Of a stretch of 64,000 bases of DNA, positions 18,439-26,255 are shown in pieces. The DNA is from an uncultured Eubacteriales bacterium (GTDB taxonomy: Bacteria > Bacillota > Clostridia > Oscillospirales > CAG-272): positions 1 through 64,000 of the forward strand of contig CAKSER010000007.1 in assembly GCA_934447715.1 (NCBI GenBank), written 5' to 3'. A program made the translations under genes and the position numbers. Each line of letters opens with the position of its first letter. The stretch's first letter is position 1. The notes beneath the pieces were generated by a model, which was not told where the DNA came from, ran no database searches, and saw only the letters and a program-made list of their open reading frames with translations.

Positions 18439-18552
18439 ATGAAAGTAAAGCCATCCGTTAAGAAGATCTGCGAGAAGTGCAAGATAATCAAGCGCAAGGG
18501 CAAAGTAATGGTTATCTGCGAAAACCCGAAGCACAAGCAGAGACAAGGTTAA
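18439..18552 (+). CDS. rpmJ: 50S ribosomal protein L36
   Basis: 37 residues ([20 protein letters not shown] onward) with the C-x2-C ... C-x4-H zinc site of the C+ form. Its place between infA and rpsM is conserved. Confidence 0.96.
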   Translation: MKVKPSVKKICEKCKIIKRKGKVMVICENPKHKQRQG

Positions 18553-18572
18553 TGAAGTGGAGGAAATAATCA

Positions 18573-18941
18573 ATGGCTCGTATAGCAGGCGTTGACATAC
18601 CTAACGCAAAACGCATGGAAATCGCCCTGACCTATATCTACGGTATCGGAAAGACCAGTGCGAAGAATATTCTTGCAGCAACCGGAATCGACCCCGATAA
18701 GCGTGCAAAGGACCTTACAGAGGACGAAGTATCCAAGCTGCGTGAGGAAATTGAAAACAACTATCACGTTGAAGGAGACCTTCGCCGTGATATAGGTCTT
18801 GATATCAAGAGAATGGTAGAGATCAACTGCTACCGCGGTATCAGACACAGAAAAGGACTCCCTGTAAGAGGACAGCGTACAAAGACGAACGCAAGGACCC
18901 GTAAGGGACCGGCGAAGACGATCGCCAATAAGAAGAAATAA
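18573..18941 (+). CDS. rpsM: 30S ribosomal protein S13
   Basis: 122 residues; [20 protein letters not shown] and the basic tail [19 protein letters not shown] are diagnostic. It contacts tRNA and the 50S bridge. Confidence 0.98.
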   Translation: MARIAGVDIPNAKRMEIALTYIYGIGKTSAKNILAATGIDPDKRAKDLTEDEVSKLREEIENNYHVEGDLRRDIGLDIKRMVEINCYRGIRHRKGLPVRGQRTKTNARTRKGPAKTIANKKK

Positions 18942-18954
18942 GGGGGGAGTTATC

Positions 18955-19350
18955 GTGGCAGTAGCATCTAAAAAGACTGTAAGAAAGCGCCGTGAGCGCA
19001 AGAATGTTGAAAGAGGTCAGGCACATATCAGAGCAACCTTCAACAACACGATCGTAACTATCACCGATATGCAGGGAAATGCTATATCCTGGGCATCGGC
19101 AGGAGAGCTTGGATTTAAGGGCTCCAGAAAGTCTACTCCGTTTGCAGCACAGACCGCTGCAGAGGCTGCGGCAAAGCTCGCTGTCGAAAACGGAATGAAG
19201 ACCGTTGAGGTTTTCGTAAAGGGACCGGGATCCGGACGTGAGTCCGCAATCCGTGCACTCTCTACGGCAGGACTCAACATTGAGCTGATCAAGGACGTTA
19301 CGCCGATTCCGCATAACGGTTGCAGACCGCCTAAGCGCAGACGCGTTTGA
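18955..19350 (+). CDS. rpsK: 30S ribosomal protein S11
   Basis: 131 residues from a GTG behind [28 protein letters not shown] and the C-terminal [12 protein letters not shown] are diagnostic. Confidence 0.98.
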   Translation: MAVASKKTVRKRRERKNVERGQAHIRATFNNTIVTITDMQGNAISWASAGELGFKGSRKSTPFAAQTAAEAAAKLAVENGMKTVEVFVKGPGSGRESAIRALSTAGLNIELIKDVTPIPHNGCRPPKRRRV

Positions 19351-19383
19351 TGCGGACAAGAATTTAGCAGGAGGAATTATTAT

Positions 19384-20010
19384 ATGGCAAGATATACAGG
19401 CCCGTCATGCAGACTTTGCCGCAGAGAAGGCACAAAGCTGTTTTTAAAGGGTGATCGCTGCCTTTCCGGAAAGTGCGCATTTGACAGACGTCCGGTAGTA
19501 CCGGGTCCGCACGCCGGCGGCAGAAAAGTTGTCAAGGAATACGGAATGCAGCTTCGCGAGAAGCAGAAGGCAAGAAGATATTACGGTATCCTCGAGGGTC
19601 AGTTCAAGCATTACTTTGAAATGGCTGACAGACAGGACGGTGTTACCGGTGAGAACCTTCTCAGCCTGCTCGAGAGAAGACTTGACAATGTCGTATACAG
19701 AATGGGTATGGCAGAAAGCCGTAAAGAGGCTCGCCAGCTCGTAACACATGCTCACTTCAGAGTTAACGGCAAGAAGGTAAACATCCCGTCTCTGCTCGTT
19801 AAGGTAGGAGATGTTATCTCTGTAAGAGAAGAGAGCAAGAAATCCGAAAAGATCAAGACATTAATCGAAGGCAGCGCAACAAAGCTTTCTCCGAAGTGGC
19901 TTGAAATCGATAAGGAGAACGTAACCGCTAAGGTTGTGGCAATCCCGACAAAGGAAGACGTAGACTTCCCGATCGAGGAGCACCTCATAGTAGAGCTTTA
20001 CTCCAAATAA
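19384..20010 (+). CDS. rpsD: 30S ribosomal protein S4, Cys-containing (C+) form
   Basis: 208 residues. The N-terminus carries CRLCRREG and two more Cys near CLSGKC, the zinc-type S4. The S4 RNA-binding domain ([24 protein letters not shown] split across the domain) follows. It nucleates 30S assembly and often regulates the alpha operon. Confidence 0.97.
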   Translation: MARYTGPSCRLCRREGTKLFLKGDRCLSGKCAFDRRPVVPGPHAGGRKVVKEYGMQLREKQKARRYYGILEGQFKHYFEMADRQDGVTGENLLSLLERRLDNVVYRMGMAESRKEARQLVTHAHFRVNGKKVNIPSLLVKVGDVISVREESKKSEKIKTLIEGSATKLSPKWLEIDKENVTAKVVAIPTKEDVDFPIEEHLIVELYSK

Positions 20011-20225
20011 TTGCACCCACAAATTGCAGGCAGGGCTGTATCGGCTTTGCCGTGGGTGTGAAGATATAAAAAAGCACCTGCGGAGCTTGGTAACTGCTTA
20101 CTTTCAGGATCCGCTCCTTTCCGGGATGAAACGGTGTGGAGAGAGCTGGTATTAAATGCTGCATTGCAATGACTGATTTGTTCCCTAAAAAATGAAACGG
20201 TAATGAAACAGGAGGGTACTTATAA
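20011..20225 (+). promoter_or_regulatory. 215-nt rpsD-rpoA spacer with a stable hairpin
   Basis: CACCCAC at 20015-20021 pairs with GTGGGTG at 20053-20059, with GGCA/TGCC inside. There is no U-tract. The spacer is the second longest in the operon and lies before rpoA, so it could be a regulatory or processing site. Confidence 0.4.
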
Positions 20226-21176
20226 ATGATAGAAATAGAAAGACCGAATATCGCTACTATAGAGATCAGCGATGACGGAAGCTACGGCAAGTTCGTAGTT
20301 GAACCGCTCGAAAGAGGATATGGCACAACACTCGGCAACTCTCTGCGCAGAGTTCTGATGAGCTCTCTGCCCGGCGTTGCTGTTACAAGCATCAAGATAG
20401 ACGGTGTTCTTCATGAAATATCAACAATATCCGGAATCAAAGAGGATGTAACCGATATCGTTCTTAACGTAAAGGGCATAACCGCAAAGCTTAACTGCGA
20501 CGAGCCTAAAACCGTTATAATCGACGTAACCGGTCCGTGCGAAATTACCGCCGGAGACATCAGACAGGATGCCGATATCGAGATATTGAATCCGAACCAC
20601 CATATAGCAACTGCTGCAGAGAACACGAGATTCTATATGGAGCTCACCTTCAGCCACGGCAGAGGCTATGTATCTCAGGAAAAGAATAAGCAGAATAACC
20701 AGACAGCTATCGGAGTTATCTATACCGATTCGATCTACACACCGGTATATAACGCAAGATACACTGTAGAAAATACCAGAGTCGGAAGCAATACCGATTA
20801 CGATAAGCTTACACTCGAGGTAACAACAAACGGTACAATTTCTGCAAAGGAAGCCATATCACTCGCAGCCAAGATTCTCAACGAGCATCTCAACTTGTTT
20901 GTCGGTCTGTCAAACGAGGCGATAAATGCGGAGATTATGGTCGAAAGAGAAGAGATCATCAAAGAAAAGGTCCTTGAGATGACCATTGAGGAGCTTGACA
21001 TGTCCGTAAGAAGCTTTAACTGCTTAAAACGTGCAGGCATCGATACGGTTGAGGATTTGACCAATAAGACCGAGGAAGAGATGATTAAGGTCAGAAACCT
21101 CGGCAAGAAGTCGCTTGAAGAAGTAATTCTCAAGCTGCATTCACTCGGTCTCGATCTCAAGAAGGAAGAAGACTGA
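20226..21176 (+). CDS. rpoA: DNA-directed RNA polymerase alpha subunit
   Basis: 316 residues: N-terminal dimerisation domain ([24 protein letters not shown] split across the block) and C-terminal domain ([20 protein letters not shown] and [10 protein letters not shown]). Full length, with a GGAGGG site upstream. Confidence 0.98.
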   Translation: MIEIERPNIATIEISDDGSYGKFVVEPLERGYGTTLGNSLRRVLMSSLPGVAVTSIKIDGVLHEISTISGIKEDVTDIVLNVKGITAKLNCDEPKTVIIDVTGPCEITAGDIRQDADIEILNPNHHIATAAENTRFYMELTFSHGRGYVSQEKNKQNNQTAIGVIYTDSIYTPVYNARYTVENTRVGSNTDYDKLTLEVTTNGTISAKEAISLAAKILNEHLNLFVGLSNEAINAEIMVEREEIIKEKVLEMTIEELDMSVRSFNCLKRAGIDTVEDLTNKTEEEMIKVRNLGKKSLEEVILKLHSLGLDLKKEED

Positions 21177-21189
21177 GAGAACCCCATTT

Positions 21190-21400
21190 ACCGGGGGGGC
21201 AGAACTGGGGGCAGAACCGGGCGCTGAGTCAAGCGGACTGAGCCGGGGCGCTGAACCAAGGGGTGCCGAGCCGGAGGGACCGAGACAAGGGGAGAACCGA
21301 GGGGAGAACCAAAGGGGCAAACCGAAGGTATGAACCGAGGACAGAACCAAGGCATCGGGACACCGGAGGCAACGCGCCAAGTCACCGAGTATGCCCAAAA
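21190..21400. repeat. Degenerate 12-15-nt repeat tract between rpoA and rplQ
   Basis: About thirteen imperfect units resembling GGGGCAGAACCGAG run through this spacer (for example GGGGCAGAACCG, GGGAGAACCGAG, GGGAGAACCAAA, GACAGAACCAAG). It is purine-rich on the plus strand and breaks the otherwise compact operon. Not coding. Confidence 0.7.
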
Positions 21401-21488
21401 AACCGAAAATCCGGAAATGAGGTAAAAGCTAAAAGAAACGGAGCAAGAGGCTCCAGTTACGAGAAATAAAACAGGAGGTATTACGGAA

Positions 21489-21929
21489 ATGCCAGGCACA
21501 AGAAAACTCGGCAGAACAACCGACCACCGTATGGCAATGCTTCGCGGAATGGTTACTCTGCTGCTTGAAACAGGCAAGGTAGATACTACACTTACCAGAG
21601 CAAAGGAGATAAGATGTCTCGCCGATAAGATGATTACTCTCGGTAAGAAGAATACACTTGCAGCACGCCGTCAGGCACTCGCTTTCATTACGAAGGAAGA
21701 TGTTGTAAAGAAGCTGTTTGACCAGATCGCACCTGCAAACGAAGGAAGAAACGGCGGTTACACAGCAATCTATAAGCTCGGACCTCGCAGAGGCGACGGA
21801 GCAGAGATGGCAAGAATAGTCGTTCTGAGCGAAGCTGAAAGAATTGCTGAAGAGAAGAAGGCACAGGATAAGAAGAAGTCTTCCGCTAAGGCAAAGAAGG
21901 CAGAAGAAGCAGCAAAGGACGCTGAATAA
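21489..21929 (+). CDS. rplQ: 50S ribosomal protein L17
   Basis: 146 residues. [21 protein letters not shown] is diagnostic. The tail after about residue 120 is Ala/Lys-rich ([18 protein letters not shown]). Last gene of the ribosomal run, followed by a terminator. Confidence 0.97.
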   Translation: MPGTRKLGRTTDHRMAMLRGMVTLLLETGKVDTTLTRAKEIRCLADKMITLGKKNTLAARRQALAFITKEDVVKKLFDQIAPANEGRNGGYTAIYKLGPRRGDGAEMARIVVLSEAERIAEEKKAQDKKKSSAKAKKAEEAAKDAE

Positions 21930-21963
21930 TTCTGCTTAAGCTTTTATAACTCTTATAAAAAAC

Positions 21964-22006
21964 GGATCTCCGGAAGAGTACTCGCTCGGTCGGAGGTCCT
22001 TTTTTT
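21964..22006 (+). terminator. Terminator of the ribosomal protein operon
   Basis: GGATCTCCG (21964-21972) pairs with CGGAGGTCC (21991-21999), one G-U pair, followed by seven T. Confidence 0.9.
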
Positions 22007-22129
22007 GCCTTTTTATACTCTTTTTGCACTTTTTGCATATTTATTCGATACCAGCAGCTTTTCTGCTGGATTTCCCGTACCTTCGATTTAAAATCCTTCT
22101 TTTCTAATCCCCCTTTTAAAAGTAAAAGC

Positions 22130-22158
22130 TTGAAAAAGAGCCGGGAAAATGGTACAAT
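22130..22158 (+). promoter_or_regulatory. Promoter of the gene at 22191
   Basis: TTGAAA (22130-22135), 17-base spacer, TACAAT (22153-22158). Confidence 0.75.
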
Positions 22159-22190
22159 AGCTCAAAACAAAAGAATTCGGAGAAGCATTT

Positions 22191-23177
22191 ATGAAAAAGG
22201 TCATAAAAATTCTGCTGATTGTGATAATCAGCCTTGCGGCGCTTGTCGCACTAATAATCGGAGGCTATAACGCCTATCTGCGGATCGCGTTTAGGGATTT
22301 TTACTCTGCAGCCGAAGCACACGGAAGCGTCCCGGGGATTGCCGACGGATTTATACACCAGGGAATATCCTATCTTCCTGACAGCGAGGAATTCATTGCC
22401 TGCGGATATATGAATGACGGCTCTGCTTCGAGAATATACATTTTTAATGAGTCCGGCGAAAGGTATGTAACCCTGAACGGCGAAGACGGCAAGCCGACCG
22501 ATACCCATACCGGAGGACTCAGCTACTGGGCCGGATTTGTGTTCCTGACCGACGGCGACCGGATCCTTGTTTATGATCTGAGCAGTATTCAGTCAAAATC
22601 GAAGGAAAGCGGCTCTGTTACACCGATTGCGGCGTTCGATGTCAATCTTAAGGCGTCATTTTGCTATGTCGAGGGAAATGATCTGTATGTTGGCGAATTT
22701 TACAGAGAGCAGAATTATAAAACCGATTCCTCTCACCATCTGACAACACCGTCCGGAGATAAGCACCATGCGCTCATGGTTACATTCGACCTGGAGAGTA
22801 TGATCGTGGACGGCTTTACCGAGATTGTCCCGAAGGCAGCGTACTCAATTCCGGATCTTGCGCAGGGCGTCTGTATAACCGATTCCGGCAGGATCTGCAT
22901 TTCGACCTCATATGCGGTCGCTCCGTCGCACATTCTTGTCTACAGCGCAGTGACAGAGGACGAGCAGAAGGACACATTCGAATTCGCCGGCAAATTGCTT
23001 CCGCTTACCTATCTCGATTCGAAAAGACTTGAATCGGATATAAAATTCTTCCCGATGTCGGAGGAGCTTGTAAATCTCGACGGAAGAGTTTATATAATGA
23101 ACGAATCCGCCAGTGCAAAATATATCTTCGGAAAGCTTACCGGAGGAAATAAGCTGTATTCGATTAAAATAGACTGA
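22191..23177 (+). CDS. Unrecognised membrane-anchored extracytoplasmic protein
   Basis: 328 residues. One N-terminal membrane anchor (about 5-27, Leu/Ile-rich) is followed by an exported domain of about 290 residues. Repeated beta-strand-like stretches with GY, LYVGEFY, IRIYIFNESG-type segments and evenly spaced Gly/aromatic turns look like a beta-propeller, but I could not match a family. It has its own promoter and stands alone between two terminators. An RBS (GGAGAAG) is 7 bases upstream of the ATG. Confidence 0.75.
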   Translation: MKKVIKILLIVIISLAALVALIIGGYNAYLRIAFRDFYSAAEAHGSVPGIADGFIHQGISYLPDSEEFIACGYMNDGSASRIYIFNESGERYVTLNGEDGKPTDTHTGGLSYWAGFVFLTDGDRILVYDLSSIQSKSKESGSVTPIAAFDVNLKASFCYVEGNDLYVGEFYREQNYKTDSSHHLTTPSGDKHHALMVTFDLESMIVDGFTEIVPKAAYSIPDLAQGVCITDSGRICISTSYAVAPSHILVYSAVTEDEQKDTFEFAGKLLPLTYLDSKRLESDIKFFPMSEELVNLDGRVYIMNESASAKYIFGKLTGGNKLYSIKID

Positions 23178-23207
23178 CAGTAAGCAAAAACATGCAATAA
23201 AACAAAA

Positions 23208-23262
23208 ACCGCCCGAATGATACGCGGCATGCCGTAGAGCAGATTTGCGTAATCCGGGCGGT
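23208..23262 (-). terminator. Bidirectional terminator between convergent genes
   Basis: ACCGCCCG (23208-23215) pairs with CGGGCGGT (23255-23262) with further pairing inside. T-runs are better on the minus strand (TTTTTGTTTTATT), serving the ECF gene; on the plus strand it closes the gene ending at 23177. Confidence 0.75.
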
Positions 23263-23274
23263 TTCCGATTGTTC

Positions 23275-23400
23275 TTTTGGTCGGTGGGAGCTTGCCGGTG
23301 AGCGCTTACCCGATGGGAGCCTGTCCCGGCAGCCTAACCGGATTTGAGTGTACCCGGCGAGAGCTTACCCCTCCGATAGAATCCTGATCCGGAAGCTTAC
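23275..23400. repeat. Degenerate 15-16-nt repeat tract
   Basis: About seven imperfect units near CGGTGAGAGCTTACC (for example cggtgggagcttgc, cggtgagcgcttacc, cggcgagagcttacc, cggaagcttacgc) fill the spacer up to the ECF gene stop. Not coding. Confidence 0.6.
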
Positions 23401-23927
23401 GCGTCCAGCTTGGTCTTTCTCAAAGCCATTACAAGCGCCGGTACAAGAACGATCTGCAGGATGATTCCGGGGAGCGCTGTGACAAAATATGCGCTGAAGA
23501 AAACGCCGATCGAGTAGCTTTCAAGACGGCCGAGCGCAAGAAGTACGAGCTTCGATGCTCCTCCTGCAAGCCTTCCGAGAAGCATTGCGCAGATAAGCGA
23601 CAGATAGATAAATCCGGGCTTTCTCGGAAGCTTTGAGTTTATAAGTCCGGACGCAAGGCCGTAAACACAGAGCTCGGCTGCCATTGAGATTGCAATAATG
23701 ATAGGCGGCATTCCGAGTGTCAGCGAGCGCAGCAGCGGAGCGATGATTCCGACAAGTGCGCCGTACGGAGCGCCGCAGATAAATCCGCACAGGAATACCG
23801 GCAGGTGCATGAGGCAGAGCGCGTTTCCGAGGAGCTGATTGTTGGCTGTAAGAAACGGCAGAACATAGCAGAGTGCAAGGCAGACTGCGGATATTGCAAT
23901 GTTTTTTGTTGTTTTTTTGTTTTTCAT
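23397..23927 (-). CDS. ECF transporter S-component (substrate-specific subunit)
   Basis: 176 residues, about six membrane helices, with the segment LCLMHLPVFLCGFICGAPYG typical of the FolT/PanT-like ECF_trnsprt group. S-components bind a vitamin or similar small molecule and share an EcfT-EcfA module encoded elsewhere; none is in this window. The substrate cannot be told. AAAGGAG at 23934-23940 is the RBS. The leader upstream contains stacked hairpins and a terminator, so expression is probably attenuated. The DUF3842 gene lies upstream on the same strand. Confidence 0.8.
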   Translation of the reverse strand: MKNKKTTKNIAISAVCLALCYVLPFLTANNQLLGNALCLMHLPVFLCGFICGAPYGALVGIIAPLLRSLTLGMPPIIIAISMAAELCVYGLASGLINSKLPRKPGFIYLSLICAMLLGRLAGGASKLVLLALGRLESYSIGVFFSAYFVTALPGIILQIVLVPALVMALRKTKLDA

Positions 23928-24000
23928 GATAAACTCCTTTTTTGATTTTTCAGACTTTTTTGCTTTTTCGCTGCTCTTCTGTTTTGGCTGCCTTTTCAGC

Positions 24001-24140
24001 CGATAAAAAACAAAAAGGCACCGAAAGACAGACTTCAGTCTCTCGATACCTTCAAAAATATCGCAAATTCAAAAATTAAAAAATAACTGATCCGGATTCG
24101 TCCGGGCAGGCTCTTGCCTGATCTACGATCGCTTCTGCGG
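24001..24140 (-). promoter_or_regulatory. Structured leader with internal terminator before the ECF gene (candidate riboswitch)
   Basis: Read on the minus strand: two adjacent hairpins, CAGGC-AAGA-GCCTG and CCGGA-CGAA-TCCGG, are flanked by GATC and GATC that can close them into a multi-branch structure (about 24089-24124). About 40 nt later GGTATCGAGAGAC pairs with GTCTTTCGGTGCC-like sequence and runs into TTTTTGTTTTTT (24001-24050), a clear Rho-independent terminator, still about 75 nt before the ECF start. This is the layout of a transcription-attenuating riboswitch. I could not match it to TPP, FMN, folate (THF), preQ1, cobalamin or T-box consensus. Confidence 0.55.
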
Positions 24141-24173
24141 CCATACTGCTTTATTTCAGCAGAAAACAGTTTA

Positions 24174-24599
24174 TCATACGTTTATGCCGTTGTCAAGAGC
24201 TTTTTTTGCAACATAGTCCGCCGCCTCGGCGATAAGCTCGGAAACAGACAGTCCGGAAGTTCCGATGACGGTATGTCCGCATCGGTTCATCGGAATCAGA
24301 ACCTTTTCCGCGCTGCTCTGACCGATTGCCGTCGCCATTTTCGGAGTGATTTCCCCAAGCAGCGAGTCGGCAATGACGATTCCGAGCGTTCCGACGATTA
24401 TATCTGCGCTCCGGCATGCAACAACGACCGAATTTTCTCCGGTCGCGCCCTTTGTGGCACCGCCCTTCATCATGTTAAAGGTCGCTGTGCTGTTCGACCC
24501 GATTGCGATTATTTCGGCATCCGGCACCTTTGCTCTGATCGCTTCAATTATCTGCTTCCCGAGCCTTCCGCCCTGCCCGTCTATGACAACAATATTCAT
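24174..24599 (-). CDS. DUF3842 family protein
   Basis: 141 residues. MNIVVIDGQGGRLGKQIIEAI at the N-terminus looks like a Rossmann-type nucleotide-binding start, with conserved GSNSTATFNMMKGGATKGATGEN and PMNRCGHTVIGT blocks that I associate with DUF3842. The function is unknown. It lies directly upstream of the ECF S-component leader on the same strand, so a role connected to the same small molecule is possible. Confidence 0.75.
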   Translation of the reverse strand: MNIVVIDGQGGRLGKQIIEAIRAKVPDAEIIAIGSNSTATFNMMKGGATKGATGENSVVVACRSADIIVGTLGIVIADSLLGEITPKMATAIGQSSAEKVLIPMNRCGHTVIGTSGLSVSELIAEAADYVAKKALDNGINV

Positions 24600-24674
24600 T
24601 GATTTTTCCGCCTTTGTGTAGCCTGTGTTTTCTCTTATTTTGCCCTGTTTTCCGGTTTGTACGGCTTTATCTGA

Positions 24675-26150
24675 TTATTTTACGATATCAAGATCGTTTT
24701 CGTTTACGGTTGCTGAATACAGCGTCAGAATTCCGCTTTCCTTCGATGAGGCGTCCTCGTCTCTAAGAATTTTAAGGACTCTTGCCCTGTATGTCGGCAT
24801 GCCCTCGCCCTCATAAAGAACAAGGTGCCAGCCGTAATCCGCCTTGACGATCCCAATGTCGCCTGCCTTTCTTACTTCATCAAAGCACCAGGCATCAAGC
24901 TCGTCGGGCATCTCTCCCTTGATCAGATTTTCGACCGAGCCGCCCGAAAACGCGGTGTCGTTGTCGTTTGAGTATGCAAGAGCGAGCATGTCAAACGATT
25001 CTCCGTTTTCATATCTGATCCGCAGCTCCTCTAGAAGCGCGTTGATCTGCGAATCGCTGAGCCCCGTGTACTGCTCCATTAGGAGGATGTATTTTATATT
25101 TGCCGTCGGGCTTTCGTCCTTTTCCGGCAGCCCTGTTAAAAAGTATACGTTAAAGCAGGAATTTTTCTCGTCCTCGCAGACAAATGTCTCTCCGATTGTC
25201 CTTCCCGAGGCAAACGCCCAGTCGGAAAAGCCGTTGTCGGAATCCGAATGGCGGTAACCGGTCATTTTCTTGACCGCCTTTTCGGTGTCCGGAAGAACTC
25301 CTTCGATAATTGTCGAATTGTAGGCGGTCACCCACTTGATAAAATCGTCCTCGCTTTTTACAGCCGCAAGATCCGAGGCGTTCAGCCTTGCATTGTCCTT
25401 GTCCGGATAGTGATAAATCGTCTCCAGATTTTCCGATTTGTTGTCGGATTCTTCCTTGTCCTCATCCGTTTTGTACTTTACACTGAAGAATCTGAAGGAG
25501 ACCGTCTCATATGAGGATCTGTTCTTTCTGTATTCCGCGTCGAGCTCCTCATCGGTCATCGAAAGGCTCTGAGCCACCGTTGCTTTGTACTTCTGCGCAA
25601 GAGTGGAATATTTGTAGGCGCGGAGCAGATCGTCGCGGTTGATTCCGACGCCGAAATCTGCCTCGTTTAAAAGCGAAACCTTTTCCTCTACCGCCTTAAG
25701 CTCGCTTTCGGTAAGAGCAAAATCCGCTGCGTTTGCCGCCGAGACAAAGGATGCATATTCCTTTGCGGTCGATTTTGCAATCGAAAGGAAATAGTCCCTC
25801 CAGGACCTGCCGTCTGTGGAATATATCTGATTTTCAAGCGGCTGCCCGACAACAAAGCCGCAGTTCGGGAAGGTGGAAGCCACATAGTCGTTTATGTATT
25901 CGTACATATATATCTGCAGCATTGCGCAGTCGATCTTGGTGGTGTCTGTCGAAACGGCGCAGGTTCTTCTGAGCAGATATCCGCTTTTTTCGGTTTTATC
26001 CGAGATGAATTTTATGCCGACAATAACCAAAACGATCAAAATTACGGCAGCGACAGTTATGATTACCGCTTTTACGGTCTGTGCCTTCTTCCGCTTTTTT
26101 CTTCTTTCGGCACGCTCCTTGATTTTTTCCTGCGTAGACCTGTTTTTCAT
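24675..26150 (-). CDS. Membrane-anchored parvulin-type peptidyl-prolyl isomerase (PrsA/SurA-like)
   Basis: 491 residues. A Lys/Arg-rich cytoplasmic start and one membrane anchor (about 27-50) precede a long helical SurA_N-like region. A rotamase-like domain is visible near residues 345-460 (IKYILLMEQ, then the GGSVENLIKGEMPDELDAWC block and GWHLVLYEGEG). Such proteins help fold exported proteins outside the membrane. The cytoplasmic tail is unusually basic. It lies just downstream of pheT on the same strand. Confidence 0.78.
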   Translation of the reverse strand: MKNRSTQEKIKERAERRKKRKKAQTVKAVIITVAAVILIVLVIVGIKFISDKTEKSGYLLRRTCAVSTDTTKIDCAMLQIYMYEYINDYVASTFPNCGFVVGQPLENQIYSTDGRSWRDYFLSIAKSTAKEYASFVSAANAADFALTESELKAVEEKVSLLNEADFGVGINRDDLLRAYKYSTLAQKYKATVAQSLSMTDEELDAEYRKNRSSYETVSFRFFSVKYKTDEDKEESDNKSENLETIYHYPDKDNARLNASDLAAVKSEDDFIKWVTAYNSTIIEGVLPDTEKAVKKMTGYRHSDSDNGFSDWAFASGRTIGETFVCEDEKNSCFNVYFLTGLPEKDESPTANIKYILLMEQYTGLSDSQINALLEELRIRYENGESFDMLALAYSNDNDTAFSGGSVENLIKGEMPDELDAWCFDEVRKAGDIGIVKADYGWHLVLYEGEGMPTYRARVLKILRDEDASSKESGILTLYSATVNENDLDIVK

Positions 26151-26195
26151 AATAACCGTCCTTTAAAAATAACAGTTTAAAGCTGCCCTTTTAAA

Positions 26196-26227
26196 CAGAA
26201 TGCCGATTACTTAAAACCGGCATTCTG
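26196..26227. terminator. Perfect 10-bp hairpin between pheT and the foldase gene
   Basis: CAGAATGCCG (26196-26205) pairs with CGGCATTCTG (26218-26227). The T-run is on the plus-strand side (aattttttt); on the minus strand only TTTAAAA follows. It may partly terminate or stabilise the pheT message. Confidence 0.5.
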
Positions 26228-26255
26228 AATTTTTTTGCTCTTTTTTTGTCTGAAT

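Noticed and set aside
24089..24124. Guanidine-II (mini-ykkC) riboswitch because of two tandem hairpins
   Set aside because: Both loops would need ACGR; one loop is AAGA.
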